Source: Candidatus Defluviibacillus avedoerensis (GTDB lineage Bacteria; Pseudomonadota; Gammaproteobacteria; Burkholderiales; Burkholderiaceae_C). From it: a stretch of DNA of 64,000 bases. Of the stretch, positions 18,231 through 26,915 are shown piece by piece (the stretch's first letter is position 1; every line of letters begins with the position of its first letter). The stretch spans positions 451,964 through 515,963 of the forward strand of contig JADJBS010000002.1 in NCBI GenBank assembly GCA_016703665.1, in the 5' to 3' direction. Position numbers and translations under genes: made by a program. The notes below the pieces were generated by a model. The model saw only the letters and a program-made list of their open reading frames with translations, was not told where the DNA came from and did not search any database.

Positions 18231-19217
18231 TTATTGCGGCTGCAAATTCAAATCTTTGGCAGCTTCGGTCATCCAGGCGGCGTCCGCATCGATCAGCTTG
18301 CGGAAGTCTTCCGGTGATTTACTGATGTTGGTGACCAAGCCGAATTGGGCCATTTTTTCGACATAGGCGGGCGCAGTGAGTGCTGTGACCAACTCCCTGG
18401 AGAGCCGTTGCGCAATCGCCGCTGGCGTGTCGGGATGAACCACATAACCGCCCCACAGGCGCATGGGCGAGACCCTGATGCCGGCTTCTACCAGTGTCGG
18501 CACATCGGCGAAGGCCTTGATGCGTTCACTGTCAATGGCCGCCAATACCCGCACCAAGCCCTTGGGGGCAAATTGCGCCGCCAGGACGGCGGGGGCAATG
18601 GTGTAGTCCACCTCACCGCCGACCACGGCCTTGACCATGTCGGGGCCACCTTTGTACGCAACATTGGTGGCCTTGAACCCAGCCACTTTGGCAATCTGTT
18701 CGTTCTTCAGGTGTTCTATGCTGCCAAGACCGGGCGTAGCGTAATTCAGTTTCCCGGGGTTGGCCTTGGCATAGTCGATCAACTCTTGAAGTGTTTTGAA
18801 TGGTGTCTTGGCACCCACCATCAGAACCATTGGAGCTTCGCCAGACGTCAATAGCGGCATGGTCTGCTTGTTGAGGTCATAGCGTTTGTTGACCACCTGC
18901 ACGCCCACCATGCCTGCATTGACGGCCAGCACTGTGTAGCCGTCAGCTGGCGCGCTTAACAGGGCTTGCATACCGATCTGGAAAAGCCCGCCGGGCTTGT
19001 TGTCCACCACCACCGATTGCTTGATGGATTTTTCCAGTTCTTGCCCCATGGCGCGCACGCCTACATCTGCCGCGCCGCCAGCAGGCAGCGGAATGATGAA
19101 CTTGATCGGCTTGCTTGGGTAGTCGCTTTGAGCCAGTGCGCCAAAGGTGGGCAAGACCAATGCTGATGCAATGTATTGAAGTGCCTGGCGGCGTTTGGTG
19201 ACTGAGGGGCTGATCAT
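18231..19217 (-). CDS. Bug/TctC family tripartite tricarboxylate transporter receptor
   Basis: 328 aa from ATG 19217 (GGAGA just upstream); a longer frame to 19283 lacks a ribosome site. An N-terminal RR-containing signal peptide ends near FGALAQ, followed by the Bug hallmarks YPSKPIKFIIPLPAGGAADV and ANPGKLNYATPG. The family binds carboxylated small molecules in the periplasm and often acts as a sensor or feeds TctAB. No TctAB is encoded here, so it is an orphan receptor. It ends 11 nt before the Crp/Fnr gene that follows on the same strand. Confidence 0.9.
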   Translation of the reverse strand: MISPSVTKRRQALQYIASALVLPTFGALAQSDYPSKPIKFIIPLPAGGAADVGVRAMGQELEKSIKQSVVVDNKPGGLFQIGMQALLSAPADGYTVLAVNAGMVGVQVVNKRYDLNKQTMPLLTSGEAPMVLMVGAKTPFKTLQELIDYAKANPGKLNYATPGLGSIEHLKNEQIAKVAGFKATNVAYKGGPDMVKAVVGGEVDYTIAPAVLAAQFAPKGLVRVLAAIDSERIKAFADVPTLVEAGIRVSPMRLWGGYVVHPDTPAAIAQRLSRELVTALTAPAYVEKMAQFGLVTNISKSPEDFRKLIDADAAWMTEAAKDLNLQPQ

Positions 19218-19273
19218 GGAGTCTCCGATGTGGTATTTGTCTGAAAATTCTGGCATGCATGCGCTCAGGAAAA

Positions 19274-19289
19274 TGTCATTCAATGGACT
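19274..19289 (-). promoter_or_regulatory. Candidate CRP-type operator upstream of the Bug receptor
   Basis: TGTCA-TTCAAT-GGACT (centre 19281.5). A minus-strand hexamer CAGAAT (19252-19247) is 32 bp away, the same spacing as at the other sites. The right half is imperfect. Confidence 0.38.
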
Positions 19290-19322
19290 ATTTCGGGTTT
19301 ACCCAGCCTAGTTCCTGTCTAG

Positions 19323-19412
19323 TGTGCCAAGGCACATTGGTAGGTGTTCACCCGAATACGTGAGTGAAATGACAACTGCATGTCAATCCTGGGCGCCATC
19401 GCGTCCTAAACT
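19323..19412 (+). promoter_or_regulatory. Promoter region of GMC oxidoreductase 2 with two palindromes
   Basis: TGTGCC-AA-GGCACA (19323-19336) is a perfect palindrome. TGACA-ACTGCA-TGTCA (19370-19385) is a CRP-spaced palindrome with swapped half-sites. A -10-like TAAACT (19407-19412) is 32 bp from its centre. Transcription would then begin close to the ATG at 19419, and no Shine-Dalgarno sequence is visible before that ATG, so a leaderless message is possible. Confidence 0.35.
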
Positions 19413-19418
19413 TTTTGC

Positions 19419-21050
19419 ATGACTACAAATCAACTCTTTGATTTCATCGTGGTGGGTGCCGGTTCCGGCGGTGCAGCGGTTGCTGCGCGACTGTCAGAAA
19501 GCGGTCGCTATACCGTCATGCTTCTAGAGCCAGGCGGCGTGACCGACACGTTCAATCATCGTCTTCCGCTGGGTGTGGCCAAGCTGACGACAGACCCGCG
19601 CTACTGCTGGCAATTGAGCAGCGGGCCCGAAACCGCGTTAGGCGGTCACCGCGTGTTTTCTCCGCGTGGCCTGGGCCTGGGCGGCAGCAGCGCCACCAAC
19701 GGCATGATCTGGGCCTTTGGTGACGCGAAGGGCTGGGACGAATGGCGCGATGCTGGACACGAGGGTTGGGGTTGGTCAGATGTGCAGCCGTTTTACAAGA
19801 AGCTGGAAAACTACCCCGAGGGCGACCCGGCCACACGCGGGCATGGTGGCCCCATGCAGATCAATCTGCACAAGCCAGAGAAGCTGGGCCAAGCCTTTCT
19901 GGACAGTTGTGCGCAGGCGGGATATCCGGCGGCCAAGGACTACAACGGCGGCAGCGTGGAAGGCTGGACCTGGCTGCAGACCAACACCCACAATGGCTGG
20001 CGTTGCTCCACCTACGATGCCTACCTGAAGCCCGCAGCTAACCGCAAGAACCTGCACATCGAGCTGGGTGCCTATGCCGACACCCTGGTGTTTGAAGGCA
20101 GCAAGGTGGTGGGCGTTGAGTACGTCAAACGCGATGGCGACCAGGCCGTGGCCCGCACCCAGGTGCGTGCAGGGCGTGAAGTGATTCTTTGCGCTGGCGG
20201 CTATCACACACCGGCCTTGCTCGAGCGCTCCGGCATTGGCCGCCCTGAATTGCTGCAAAGCATGGGTATTGAGGTGCGCCTGGCCAACGAACATGTGGGC
20301 GAACACATGCTAGACCACCTGCGTACCTGCGTGAGCTACCAAACCCAGGGGGCGGTGACGATCAACGACATCGTGCACAACATCCCCACCCGGATGTTGC
20401 AGGGTGCCAAATGGCTTTTCACGCGCCATGGCTGGCTGCGCACTGCGACCATGAACACCCAAATGACCGTGCGGGCTACACCGGATTCCCCCCGTGCTGA
20501 CCTGAAGCTGCAGCTCAATGCGGTTTTAGCTGACATGTCCAAACCCGGTTCGTTGCACTTTCCGTTGGCCAAGACCAGTGGTCTGTCTTTGCTGAACTGG
20601 CCGGTGTATCCCCGCTCACGTGGCTACAGCCACATCACCGGCAAGCAAGCCTGGGATCACCCCGACATCTTTGCCAACTATCTGGCCGACGAATACGACC
20701 AGCAGGTCACCATCGCGGGCTTGCGTCTGGGGCGAAAAATTGCATCCCAAGCCGCGCTCAAGCAATACGTGTTGAACGAAGCCTTCCCTGGTGTGAATGT
20801 GCAATCAGACAGCGAACTGCTGGCCTACGCCAAGGGCACCGGCCTGACGGTCTATCACCCGGTGGGTACCTGTCGCATGGGCAAGCAAGGGCAGGGCGTA
20901 GTGGACAGTCAACTGCGTGTACACGGTGTGAGCGGCTTGCGCATTGCGGATGCGTCCATCATGCCAACCCTGCCTGCCAGCAATACCAATGCGCCGTCCA
21001 TCATGATCGGTGAACGCGCGGCTGACTGGGTCTTGAAGGCCGTCGCTTGA
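19419..21050 (+). CDS. GMC-family alcohol/choline-type dehydrogenase 2
   Basis: 543-aa FAD-dependent oxidoreductase. The FAD motif GAGSGG is near residue 14, GMC signature 1 begins PRGLGLGGSSATNGM, and signature 2 is GGYHTPALLERSGIG. The catalytic His lies in VYHPVGTCRMG and the partner Asn in SNTNAPS. It is followed after 40 nt by an aldehyde dehydrogenase gene and then an SDR, so an alcohol-to-aldehyde-to-acid sequence is likely. It is a distant paralogue of the 5330-6940 gene, with different residues around the substrate loop. Confidence 0.9.
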   Translation: MTTNQLFDFIVVGAGSGGAAVAARLSESGRYTVMLLEPGGVTDTFNHRLPLGVAKLTTDPRYCWQLSSGPETALGGHRVFSPRGLGLGGSSATNGMIWAFGDAKGWDEWRDAGHEGWGWSDVQPFYKKLENYPEGDPATRGHGGPMQINLHKPEKLGQAFLDSCAQAGYPAAKDYNGGSVEGWTWLQTNTHNGWRCSTYDAYLKPAANRKNLHIELGAYADTLVFEGSKVVGVEYVKRDGDQAVARTQVRAGREVILCAGGYHTPALLERSGIGRPELLQSMGIEVRLANEHVGEHMLDHLRTCVSYQTQGAVTINDIVHNIPTRMLQGAKWLFTRHGWLRTATMNTQMTVRATPDSPRADLKLQLNAVLADMSKPGSLHFPLAKTSGLSLLNWPVYPRSRGYSHITGKQAWDHPDIFANYLADEYDQQVTIAGLRLGRKIASQAALKQYVLNEAFPGVNVQSDSELLAYAKGTGLTVYHPVGTCRMGKQGQGVVDSQLRVHGVSGLRIADASIMPTLPASNTNAPSIMIGERAADWVLKAVA

Positions 21051-21090
21051 TTGCCAGATTTTCTATTCCATTTTTTTTCAAGGTCAAACC

Positions 21091-22564
21091 ATGAGCAACT
21101 TTCCCACCAGTCTGACCGAGCGTCATCTGCACTACATCAACGGGGCCTTCACTGCTGCCGCCGGCCAGGGCCGATTGGACCTGGTCAATCCTTACACCGA
21201 AAGCGTGTTTGGTGCCATCGCTTTGGGTACCAAAGCCGATGTGGACGCCGCTGTAGCGGCTGCCCGCGCGGCTTTCCCGGCCTGGAGCGCCATGCCACGT
21301 GCTGAGCGCGCTGCCTGGATCGGCAAACTGGTGGCCGCCCTCAAGCCCCGCCTGGAGACCATTGGTGCGCTAGAGACCACCGAGATGGGCACACCTATCA
21401 GCTTTTCGATGCGCGCCCATGCCCAAGGCCCGCTGATGATGCTGGCCGGACACATGGAGTTTCTGGCCAAAGGCCCACACGACGAACTGATTGGCAATTC
21501 ACGCGTGGTGCGCGAGCCCATCGGCGTGGTGGCCGCCATCACGGCCTGGAACTACCCGCTGATGTTGCTCATCGGCAAAATTGCCCCAGCCATCACGGCA
21601 GGCTGCACGGTGGTGGCCAAGCCTGGTGAAATGGCGCCTCTCACGTCCATGGTCGTGGCAGATGCGCTGGCCGAAGTGGGCTTCCCGCCAGGGGTGATCA
21701 ACATCGTTAACGGCACCGGCATCGATGTGGGTGAGGCCTTGGTGACCCACCCTGGCGTGGACATGGTCTCCTACACTGGCTCCACCGCCACGGGTCGCCG
21801 TCTGATGGCCGCTGCTGCGCCTACGGTCAAAAAGGTGTCGCTGGAGCTGGGTGGCAAGTCCGCCAGCGTGATCCTGGACGACGCACCCTTTGAGCAAGCC
21901 GTGCGTGGCGGTATTCAAGGGTGCTTCTTGAATTCTGGTCAGACCTGCATCGCCCTGACCCGCATGATCGTGCCCGCCCATTTGCACGACAAGGCGCTGG
22001 AAATTGCAGCCGATGAGGTCAGTAAATTCGTCATCGGTGATCCGATGAACCCCGCCACGACGCAAGGCCCCTTGGCCTTTGGCAAGCACCGCGACCGCGT
22101 GCTGGACTACATCCGCATCGGCCAGGAAGGCGGTGCCAAGCTGGTCACCGGTGGCACCGATCGTCCCACCGGGTTCGATAAGGGCTACTTCGTCAAACCC
22201 ACCGTGTTTGGCGGCGTCACATCGAACATGCGTATTGCGCAAGAAGAAATCTTCGGCCCGGTGCTGGCTATTCTTCCCGCCAAAGACGAAGCCGAAGCAG
22301 TATCAATAGCCAACGGCACCATTTACGGCCTGAACGGTGCCGTGTGGTCCGCCGACATGGCCCGTGCCGTTCGCGTGGCCCGCCAATTGCAATGCGGCAA
22401 GGTGGATATCAACGGGGGGCTTCAACATGAACGCGCCAGCGGGCGGCTTCAAGCAGTCTGGCATTGGACGCGAGCGCGGGCACTACGCGATTGAAGAGTT
22501 CATGGAAGTGAAGTCGCTCCAGTTCAACAATGAGGAATTGGCCAGCGCGTCCAGCGCGGATTGA
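21091..22564 (+). pseudogene. Aldehyde dehydrogenase, frame broken at a G6 run (22414-22419)
   Basis: NAD(P)-dependent aldehyde dehydrogenase. The oxyanion Asn154 (TAWNYP), catalytic Glu252 (LELGGKS) and nucleophile Cys286 (SGQTC) are all present. The first frame reads correctly to KVDINGG, then goes out of frame; the next frame continues FNMNAPAGGFKQSG and ends at 22562-22564. Deleting one G from the six at 22414-22419 restores a normal 490-aa enzyme. Either a sequencing error or a fresh frameshift; the rest shows no decay. It lies between the GMC dehydrogenase and the SDR. Confidence 0.88.
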
Positions 22565-22568
22565 CGCG

Positions 22569-23297
22569 ATGAAATCGAGCTCTCACACCGTTCTCGTCAC
22601 CGGGGGAGCGACGGGGATCGGTTTTGCGCTGGCCAAGAAGTTTCAAGGTGAAGGCAATCAGGTGATTCTGGTTGGACGCCAGGAAAAGACGTTGACACAG
22701 GCTTCTGCCGCGCTAGGTGGCGTCAAGACCATGGTGGCGGATGTGTCCCTGGCGGCAGATCGCGAGCGGCTCGCTGCCGGTTTTCCCGAGGTGAACATAT
22801 TGGTTAACAACGCCGCCGTGCGCTACGAAACACCATTTTCTGATGCCGGTGCCGAAGATCTGTTCCATGAACTGAATGTCAACTTGCTGGCGCCAGTGCT
22901 TCTGGCAAAGGCTTTCTTGCCCAGCCTCAAGAACAAGCCTGAAGCGGCGATTATCAACGTGACATCGGGTCTAGCCTTGGTCCCTCGGGAGGTCGCGGCG
23001 ATGTACAACGCCAGCAAGGCGGGCCTGCACAGCTTCTCCAAGTCCATGCGTTGGCAACTCGAAGATACATGTGTCAGGGTGTTTGAGGTCTTGCCACCGA
23101 TGGTGGCAACCAACATGACAGCGCACCGAACGGTGGGCAAGGGAAAGATCAGCTCAGATCAACTGGCGCAGGAGTTTTGGCAGGGTTTTGTCGCCAACCA
23201 GTATGAAATGTTGATTGGCAAAACCAAGCTGCTACAGCGCATTTACCGTCTGTCGCCCGCGTTGGCAGACCGCATCATGAGGCGTGCGCCACCATGA
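22569..23297 (+). CDS. Short-chain dehydrogenase (DltE-like)
   Basis: 242 aa from ATG 22569, 4 nt after the aldehyde dehydrogenase stop. The NAD(P) motif TGGATGIG is at the N-terminus, NNAA follows at about 75, and the catalytic Ser and YNASKAG motifs are in the normal places. The sequence resembles DltE-type short-chain reductases of unknown substrate. Gene order suggests co-transcription with the GMC and aldehyde dehydrogenase genes. Confidence 0.85.
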   Translation: MKSSSHTVLVTGGATGIGFALAKKFQGEGNQVILVGRQEKTLTQASAALGGVKTMVADVSLAADRERLAAGFPEVNILVNNAAVRYETPFSDAGAEDLFHELNVNLLAPVLLAKAFLPSLKNKPEAAIINVTSGLALVPREVAAMYNASKAGLHSFSKSMRWQLEDTCVRVFEVLPPMVATNMTAHRTVGKGKISSDQLAQEFWQGFVANQYEMLIGKTKLLQRIYRLSPALADRIMRRAPP

Positions 23298-23339
23298 AAG
23301 GTCCAAAGCCGGACAGTGATAGCCCAAACGCCTGGCGCC

Positions 23340-23500
23340 GCTGATCGTATCGTTCACAGGGTAGTTCGCCTGCACCGGGTAGCCGCACAGGCACCGACTG
23401 CTTGACTTGCTATGTTTCATTCAGTCTTTGGGCACATCGGAATTGGCATCGACAAGCGCAGTTTCGACGACCTGGTAGGTCGCCTGACCGTTCTCTGGAC
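23340..23500 (-). pseudogene. Remnant: 3' end of a tannase/feruloyl esterase family gene
   Basis: Reading the minus strand, ENGQATYQVVETALVDANSDVPKD ends in a stop, and a shifted frame continues CLCGYPVQANY. This lines up with the C-terminus of the intact tannase-family protein at 25100-26893 (EKGQAPDQVIATARVGINPDVPKD, then PLCSYPEQPHY). Nothing else of the gene is left, and the porin gene now lies upstream of it. It is the trace of a second copy, not a working gene. Confidence 0.7.
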
Positions 23501-23520
23501 CCCTGCCGTTTTCGCTGCGC

Positions 23521-23554
23521 AAAAAAAAACCGCCCCGGCTTGAGACCGAGGCGG
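23521..23554 (-). terminator. Rho-independent terminator of the porin gene
   Basis: On the minus strand a CCGCCTCGG/CCGGGGCGG stem with a TCTCAAG-type loop is followed by a run of nine T. It lies 29 bases after the porin stop. Confidence 0.9.
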
Positions 23555-23582
23555 CTAACCTTGGAAAGATGGTTGCGAAGAC

Positions 23583-24623
23583 TCAGAAACGATGTGTGAT
23601 GCCCACGCCCATCAGGCGGCTGTTTTGCCCACTGTTGGGAGTGACTACAACGCCACCCATCGCTACACTGCCGTTGCCCTTATTGGTCAGCCACAGGCCG
23701 CGTGCATACAGCGTGGTTCGTTTGCTCAGGTTGTAGTCATACCCCAGGGTCCATACAGATTGGTCCCGCGCGCTGCTATCCACATCACGGCGCCCGTAGT
23801 CGGCATAGACCGAACTGGCACCGAAAATGAACTTGGTGTTCAGATTCAGGATCTTGGCTTTGGGTGATGCCGCTACGTTAGAGCCCTGGGATCCCCAGGA
23901 CGCACCCAGAATCATGCTGCCGGCGTTGTAGCTGGCAGCGATGACATTCGAAGTAGAGTCAGTTGGGTTGGCGGCTGGCGCTGCTGCGGTGCCGCTCTTT
24001 TTGTTCTGGTAGCCCCAACCTACCCAGATAGGACCGGATTCATAGGTCAAATTTGCACCCACGTAATTGCCACTGCTGTTGGTCGCCTCCCCAGGTGCAT
24101 ACATGATCCTGCCCTGAACCGCCATACCGGTCGGAGAGGTGTACATCACTGCATTGTCGGACCGCGCCGCCCACGCAGCCAAGCCGGTCTGGGCATCGTT
24201 TTGACCCCAGAGCGTCACTGGGCTGAAAACAGAATTCACGCCCAGCGGGTCAGCTCGCCAGACGGTGGCGAAGATAGGCGTGTATTGACGACCCAAAGTG
24301 ACTTCACCCCAACCGCCAGACACACCTACAAAGCTCTGGCGAGTAAACATGAAGCCAGGGCCGGGAACGTTGCCTACACCGCTGTCTAGGTTGAGGCCGC
24401 CTTCCAGTGTGAATTTGGCTTTCAAACCGCCACCCATGTCTTCGACCCCACGGAAACCCAGCTGACTGGCAAGGCCGCCGCCATCCATCAAGCGTGTATC
24501 GGTTCCGGCACCTTTGGCAAAACCAACAAACGTATCAGCGATGCCGTAAACGGTGACTGAGCTTTGTGCATAAGCTGACAGACCACCAGCCGCCATCATG
24601 CTTGCAATGAAAATTTTCCGCAT
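23583..24623 (-). CDS. Gram-negative outer-membrane porin
   Basis: 346-aa trimeric porin of the Burkholderiales type. A signal peptide (MRKIFIASMM... cleaved after AYA) is followed by SSVTVYGIADTFVG, the standard first strand. Gly/aromatic-rich beta-strands continue to a C-terminal Phe (GVGITHRF), needed for outer-membrane assembly. It probably admits the pathway substrate. It is monocistronic, with its own terminator and a candidate operator near 24770. The flanks hold fragments of a tannase gene and a tctC gene. Confidence 0.93.
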   Translation of the reverse strand: MRKIFIASMMAAGGLSAYAQSSVTVYGIADTFVGFAKGAGTDTRLMDGGGLASQLGFRGVEDMGGGLKAKFTLEGGLNLDSGVGNVPGPGFMFTRQSFVGVSGGWGEVTLGRQYTPIFATVWRADPLGVNSVFSPVTLWGQNDAQTGLAAWAARSDNAVMYTSPTGMAVQGRIMYAPGEATNSSGNYVGANLTYESGPIWVGWGYQNKKSGTAAAPAANPTDSTSNVIAASYNAGSMILGASWGSQGSNVAASPKAKILNLNTKFIFGASSVYADYGRRDVDSSARDQSVWTLGYDYNLSKRTTLYARGLWLTNKGNGSVAMGGVVVTPNSGQNSRLMGVGITHRF

Positions 24624-24764
24624 TCAGAGTCTCCTTGGTTAGTACTTAACTCTTCGCCGACGCAGGTATTCAGATTGGCTTTTCGGCTTCGTTGAGTTAG
24701 ATTCAAATTTTAGGTAGGCTGCCTTGAATGGAGCAACAGGGTGAGTCACCTCATTTTGCGAATG

Positions 24765-24780
24765 TGTCAAGCACTGGACC
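24765..24780 (-). promoter_or_regulatory. Weak CRP-type operator candidate upstream of the porin
   Basis: TGTCA-AGCACT-GGACC shares the core TGTCA-N6-NGAC with the other sites. The expected -10 position reads CACCCT, a poor match, so this is the weakest member of the set. Confidence 0.25.
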
Positions 24781-24899
24781 ATTTGGTGATCGCCAAATTG
24801 GTTTTCCTGCCGGAGGCGTGGCTTCATTTACAACAACAACGGTCCTCAGAGCGTCGTTGTACCGGTTAAGTCCTCCGTGGATACCAGTTGTCATTAAAG

Positions 24900-25010
24900 G
24901 TTGAACTGTTTGGCTGTGTCTGCCTGCCACAAGGCTTTGACCACATCGGCCCCACCTTTGTACGCGACTGTGGTGGATTTAAAGCCAGCAAGCTTGGTCA
25001 TTGGTGGGGA
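24900..25010 (-). pseudogene. Remnant of a Bug/TctC receptor gene
   Basis: The minus strand encodes TKLAGFKSTTVAYKGGADVV in one frame. This matches the segment VAGFKATNVAYKGGPDMVKAV of the intact Bug protein at 18231-19217. Sequence on both sides does not continue the family. Apart from this fragment and the porin promoter, I see no gene in the 476-base gap between 24624 and 25099. Confidence 0.7.
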
Positions 25011-25099
25011 TCGAGAAATTCATTCCAGGCAGTCGTTGAATTTGAATTGATGCCTTTTCCTGCGCTCTGGTATGTATCGCCAGAGCGCAGGGTCTCACC

Positions 25100-26893
25100 T
25101 TATTTACAGACGAAGCTGGCGGCGTCGTTCAGGTCACCCGTGCCCCGGTAGTGTGGCTGCTCGGGGTAGCTGCACAGGGGGCGGGTGCGGGGCTTGCCGT
25201 CTTTGATCCAGTCCTTGGGGACGTCGGGGTTGATGCCCACGCGTGCTGTTGCAATGACCTGATCGGGGGCTTGGCCTTTTTCTACCCAGTTGACGGTGGC
25301 GCTCAGCAGGTCGAACTGCTCGGTGGTGGGGCCACCCTGGCAGTGATTCAGGCCGGGCACCGTGACAAGCCGGGCAAAGTCTCTGGCACGGCCCGACTGG
25401 TTTTTGTCCAGTCCCTGGTACCAGTTGATGCTGTCGTTGACGGAGAACACCGGGTCGCTGTTGCCGTGGTAGACCACCAATTTGCCGCCCCGGTCCTTGA
25501 AGGCAGACAGGTCGGTCGCGTTGGGTGGTGTCATGAACTGCATGGACGATTCGGTAAATCCAGGCGCAGTGCCAAAGATGGCCGGTGCGTCGCGGTCAAA
25601 GTCATAGCGGCGCAGAGACTCCAGCAGTGCGGGCGGGTTGCCTGCCACGGGCTTGGGGGGGGTCGAGAAGATGTAGGCGAGCGAGCCTGCACCCATCACG
25701 CCGATGATGGGCAAATTGGCAGTAGGTACTTTGGGGCCTTCGAGCTTCCAGGAGCGCCAGCTGCCAAAGCCGATTTGCGATGCGCCCACGCCTGCGTCCC
25801 AAGGCCAGTCGCTGTAAAGCTGCTCACCTTTGCTGTTGCGCGGGCCGCCAAATACCCTCTTCAGGGCCGTGACTTGAGGGGCACTCAGGCAACTGGCGGT
25901 CTTGCTGCCGGTGCATTGCAGGGCCTGCACGTCAAAGGCTTTTTGGCAGGCGCTTAGGTTGCCCACCATGCCGTCTTTGGCGCCGTCGAGCATGTCGCAT
26001 TTGTCCAGCACGGCATTGGCCAGCAATTGCATGTCGGCGGGCGGAAACGCCTGTGCGATGTCGGGGTTGACCGCGCTGAAAGACTGGATATCCCAGGCAT
26101 GCTGCACCGCAGCCTTGGGCAGGTTAAAGCCGGGGTTGCCTGCGATGATGCCGTCGAACAGATCAGGGAAACGGGCCGCTGCCACCATGCCGTGACGCCC
26201 CCCGTTGGAGCAGCCCATCATGTAGCTTTTGCGAACCGGCTCGCCATAGTGCGTGGCGATGATCTGTCGGGCCAGTGGCACCATCACGGCGGTGGATTGG
26301 TAGCCATAGTCGCGCCGAGCCTGATCGTCCAGGCCGAACAGATTGCCACCTACCAAGGCCACAGGCTTGCCGTCGGCACCGGGTGTTTGCGGCGGCAGGG
26401 ATGCGTGACCACCGTTGCTGGACAGCACGGCAAAGCCTTGCATCAGTGCGTTGGTGGTGGCACCTGCCGAGACCACATTGCCAAAGGCGGGGACAACGGC
26501 GCCTTCATTGCCACCGTTGGCTTGCAGCAGGAACCGTCCTTGCCAGTTCGTTGGCATGCGCAGCTCAAAACTGATGGCATAGGGTTTGCCATCCACTCCC
26601 ACGCGCTCGCCCACCTTGCCGGTGAGCTTGCAATGCGCAGGCATGGGGTAGGGCTGCGCCATGCCACTGACGGTGATGCCCGCAGGGACGGATTCGGCTG
26701 CCGAAATGCTGACATTGCGCTCAATGCCACGGGCTACAAAGCCCTGGGGCAGCATGCTGCATGCCATGGGAGCCGCCGGTGTCGTAGGCGTTTTGGCCGT
26801 CATCGGGTCGATGATGGGTGGCGAGTTGCAGGCCGCCAGTGCGGTCAGCGATGCCAACCCAATTGAGCGAGTGAGTGCTGGATAGTTGCGCAT
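25100..26893 (-). CDS. Tannase/feruloyl esterase family lipoprotein
   Basis: 597-aa secreted esterase. The signal peptide ends in a lipobox (LAAC, C22), so it should be lipid-anchored. The catalytic Ser lies in GCSNGGRHG, the Asp in HGNSDPVFS and the His in LNHCQGG; the Cys next to Ser and the Cys next to His form the disulfide typical of the family. Members hydrolyse gallate, ferulate or chlorogenate-type esters. It is the last gene of the operon that begins at 37181, 22 nt after the thioesterase. It would release hydroxycinnamates for the operon's ligase (inference). Confidence 0.9.
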   Translation of the reverse strand: MRNYPALTRSIGLASLTALAACNSPPIIDPMTAKTPTTPAAPMACSMLPQGFVARGIERNVSISAAESVPAGITVSGMAQPYPMPAHCKLTGKVGERVGVDGKPYAISFELRMPTNWQGRFLLQANGGNEGAVVPAFGNVVSAGATTNALMQGFAVLSSNGGHASLPPQTPGADGKPVALVGGNLFGLDDQARRDYGYQSTAVMVPLARQIIATHYGEPVRKSYMMGCSNGGRHGMVAAARFPDLFDGIIAGNPGFNLPKAAVQHAWDIQSFSAVNPDIAQAFPPADMQLLANAVLDKCDMLDGAKDGMVGNLSACQKAFDVQALQCTGSKTASCLSAPQVTALKRVFGGPRNSKGEQLYSDWPWDAGVGASQIGFGSWRSWKLEGPKVPTANLPIIGVMGAGSLAYIFSTPPKPVAGNPPALLESLRRYDFDRDAPAIFGTAPGFTESSMQFMTPPNATDLSAFKDRGGKLVVYHGNSDPVFSVNDSINWYQGLDKNQSGRARDFARLVTVPGLNHCQGGPTTEQFDLLSATVNWVEKGQAPDQVIATARVGINPDVPKDWIKDGKPRTRPLCSYPEQPHYRGTGDLNDAASFVCK

Positions 26894-26915
26894 GCGGATT
26901 CCGCCTTTCTGGTGC

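Noticed and set aside
22414..22419. Programmed frameshifting at the G6 runs of the aldehyde dehydrogenase and cobT genes
   Set aside because: There is no conserved slippery heptamer or downstream structure, and neither family is known to use it; an indel is simpler.
24888..25151. An 87-codon plus-strand frame
   Set aside because: It is the antisense of the tctC remnant, whose family motif reads on the minus strand.
26027..26866. A 279-codon plus-strand frame
   Set aside because: Opposite the tannase gene, which has clear catalytic motifs; the plus frame has none.
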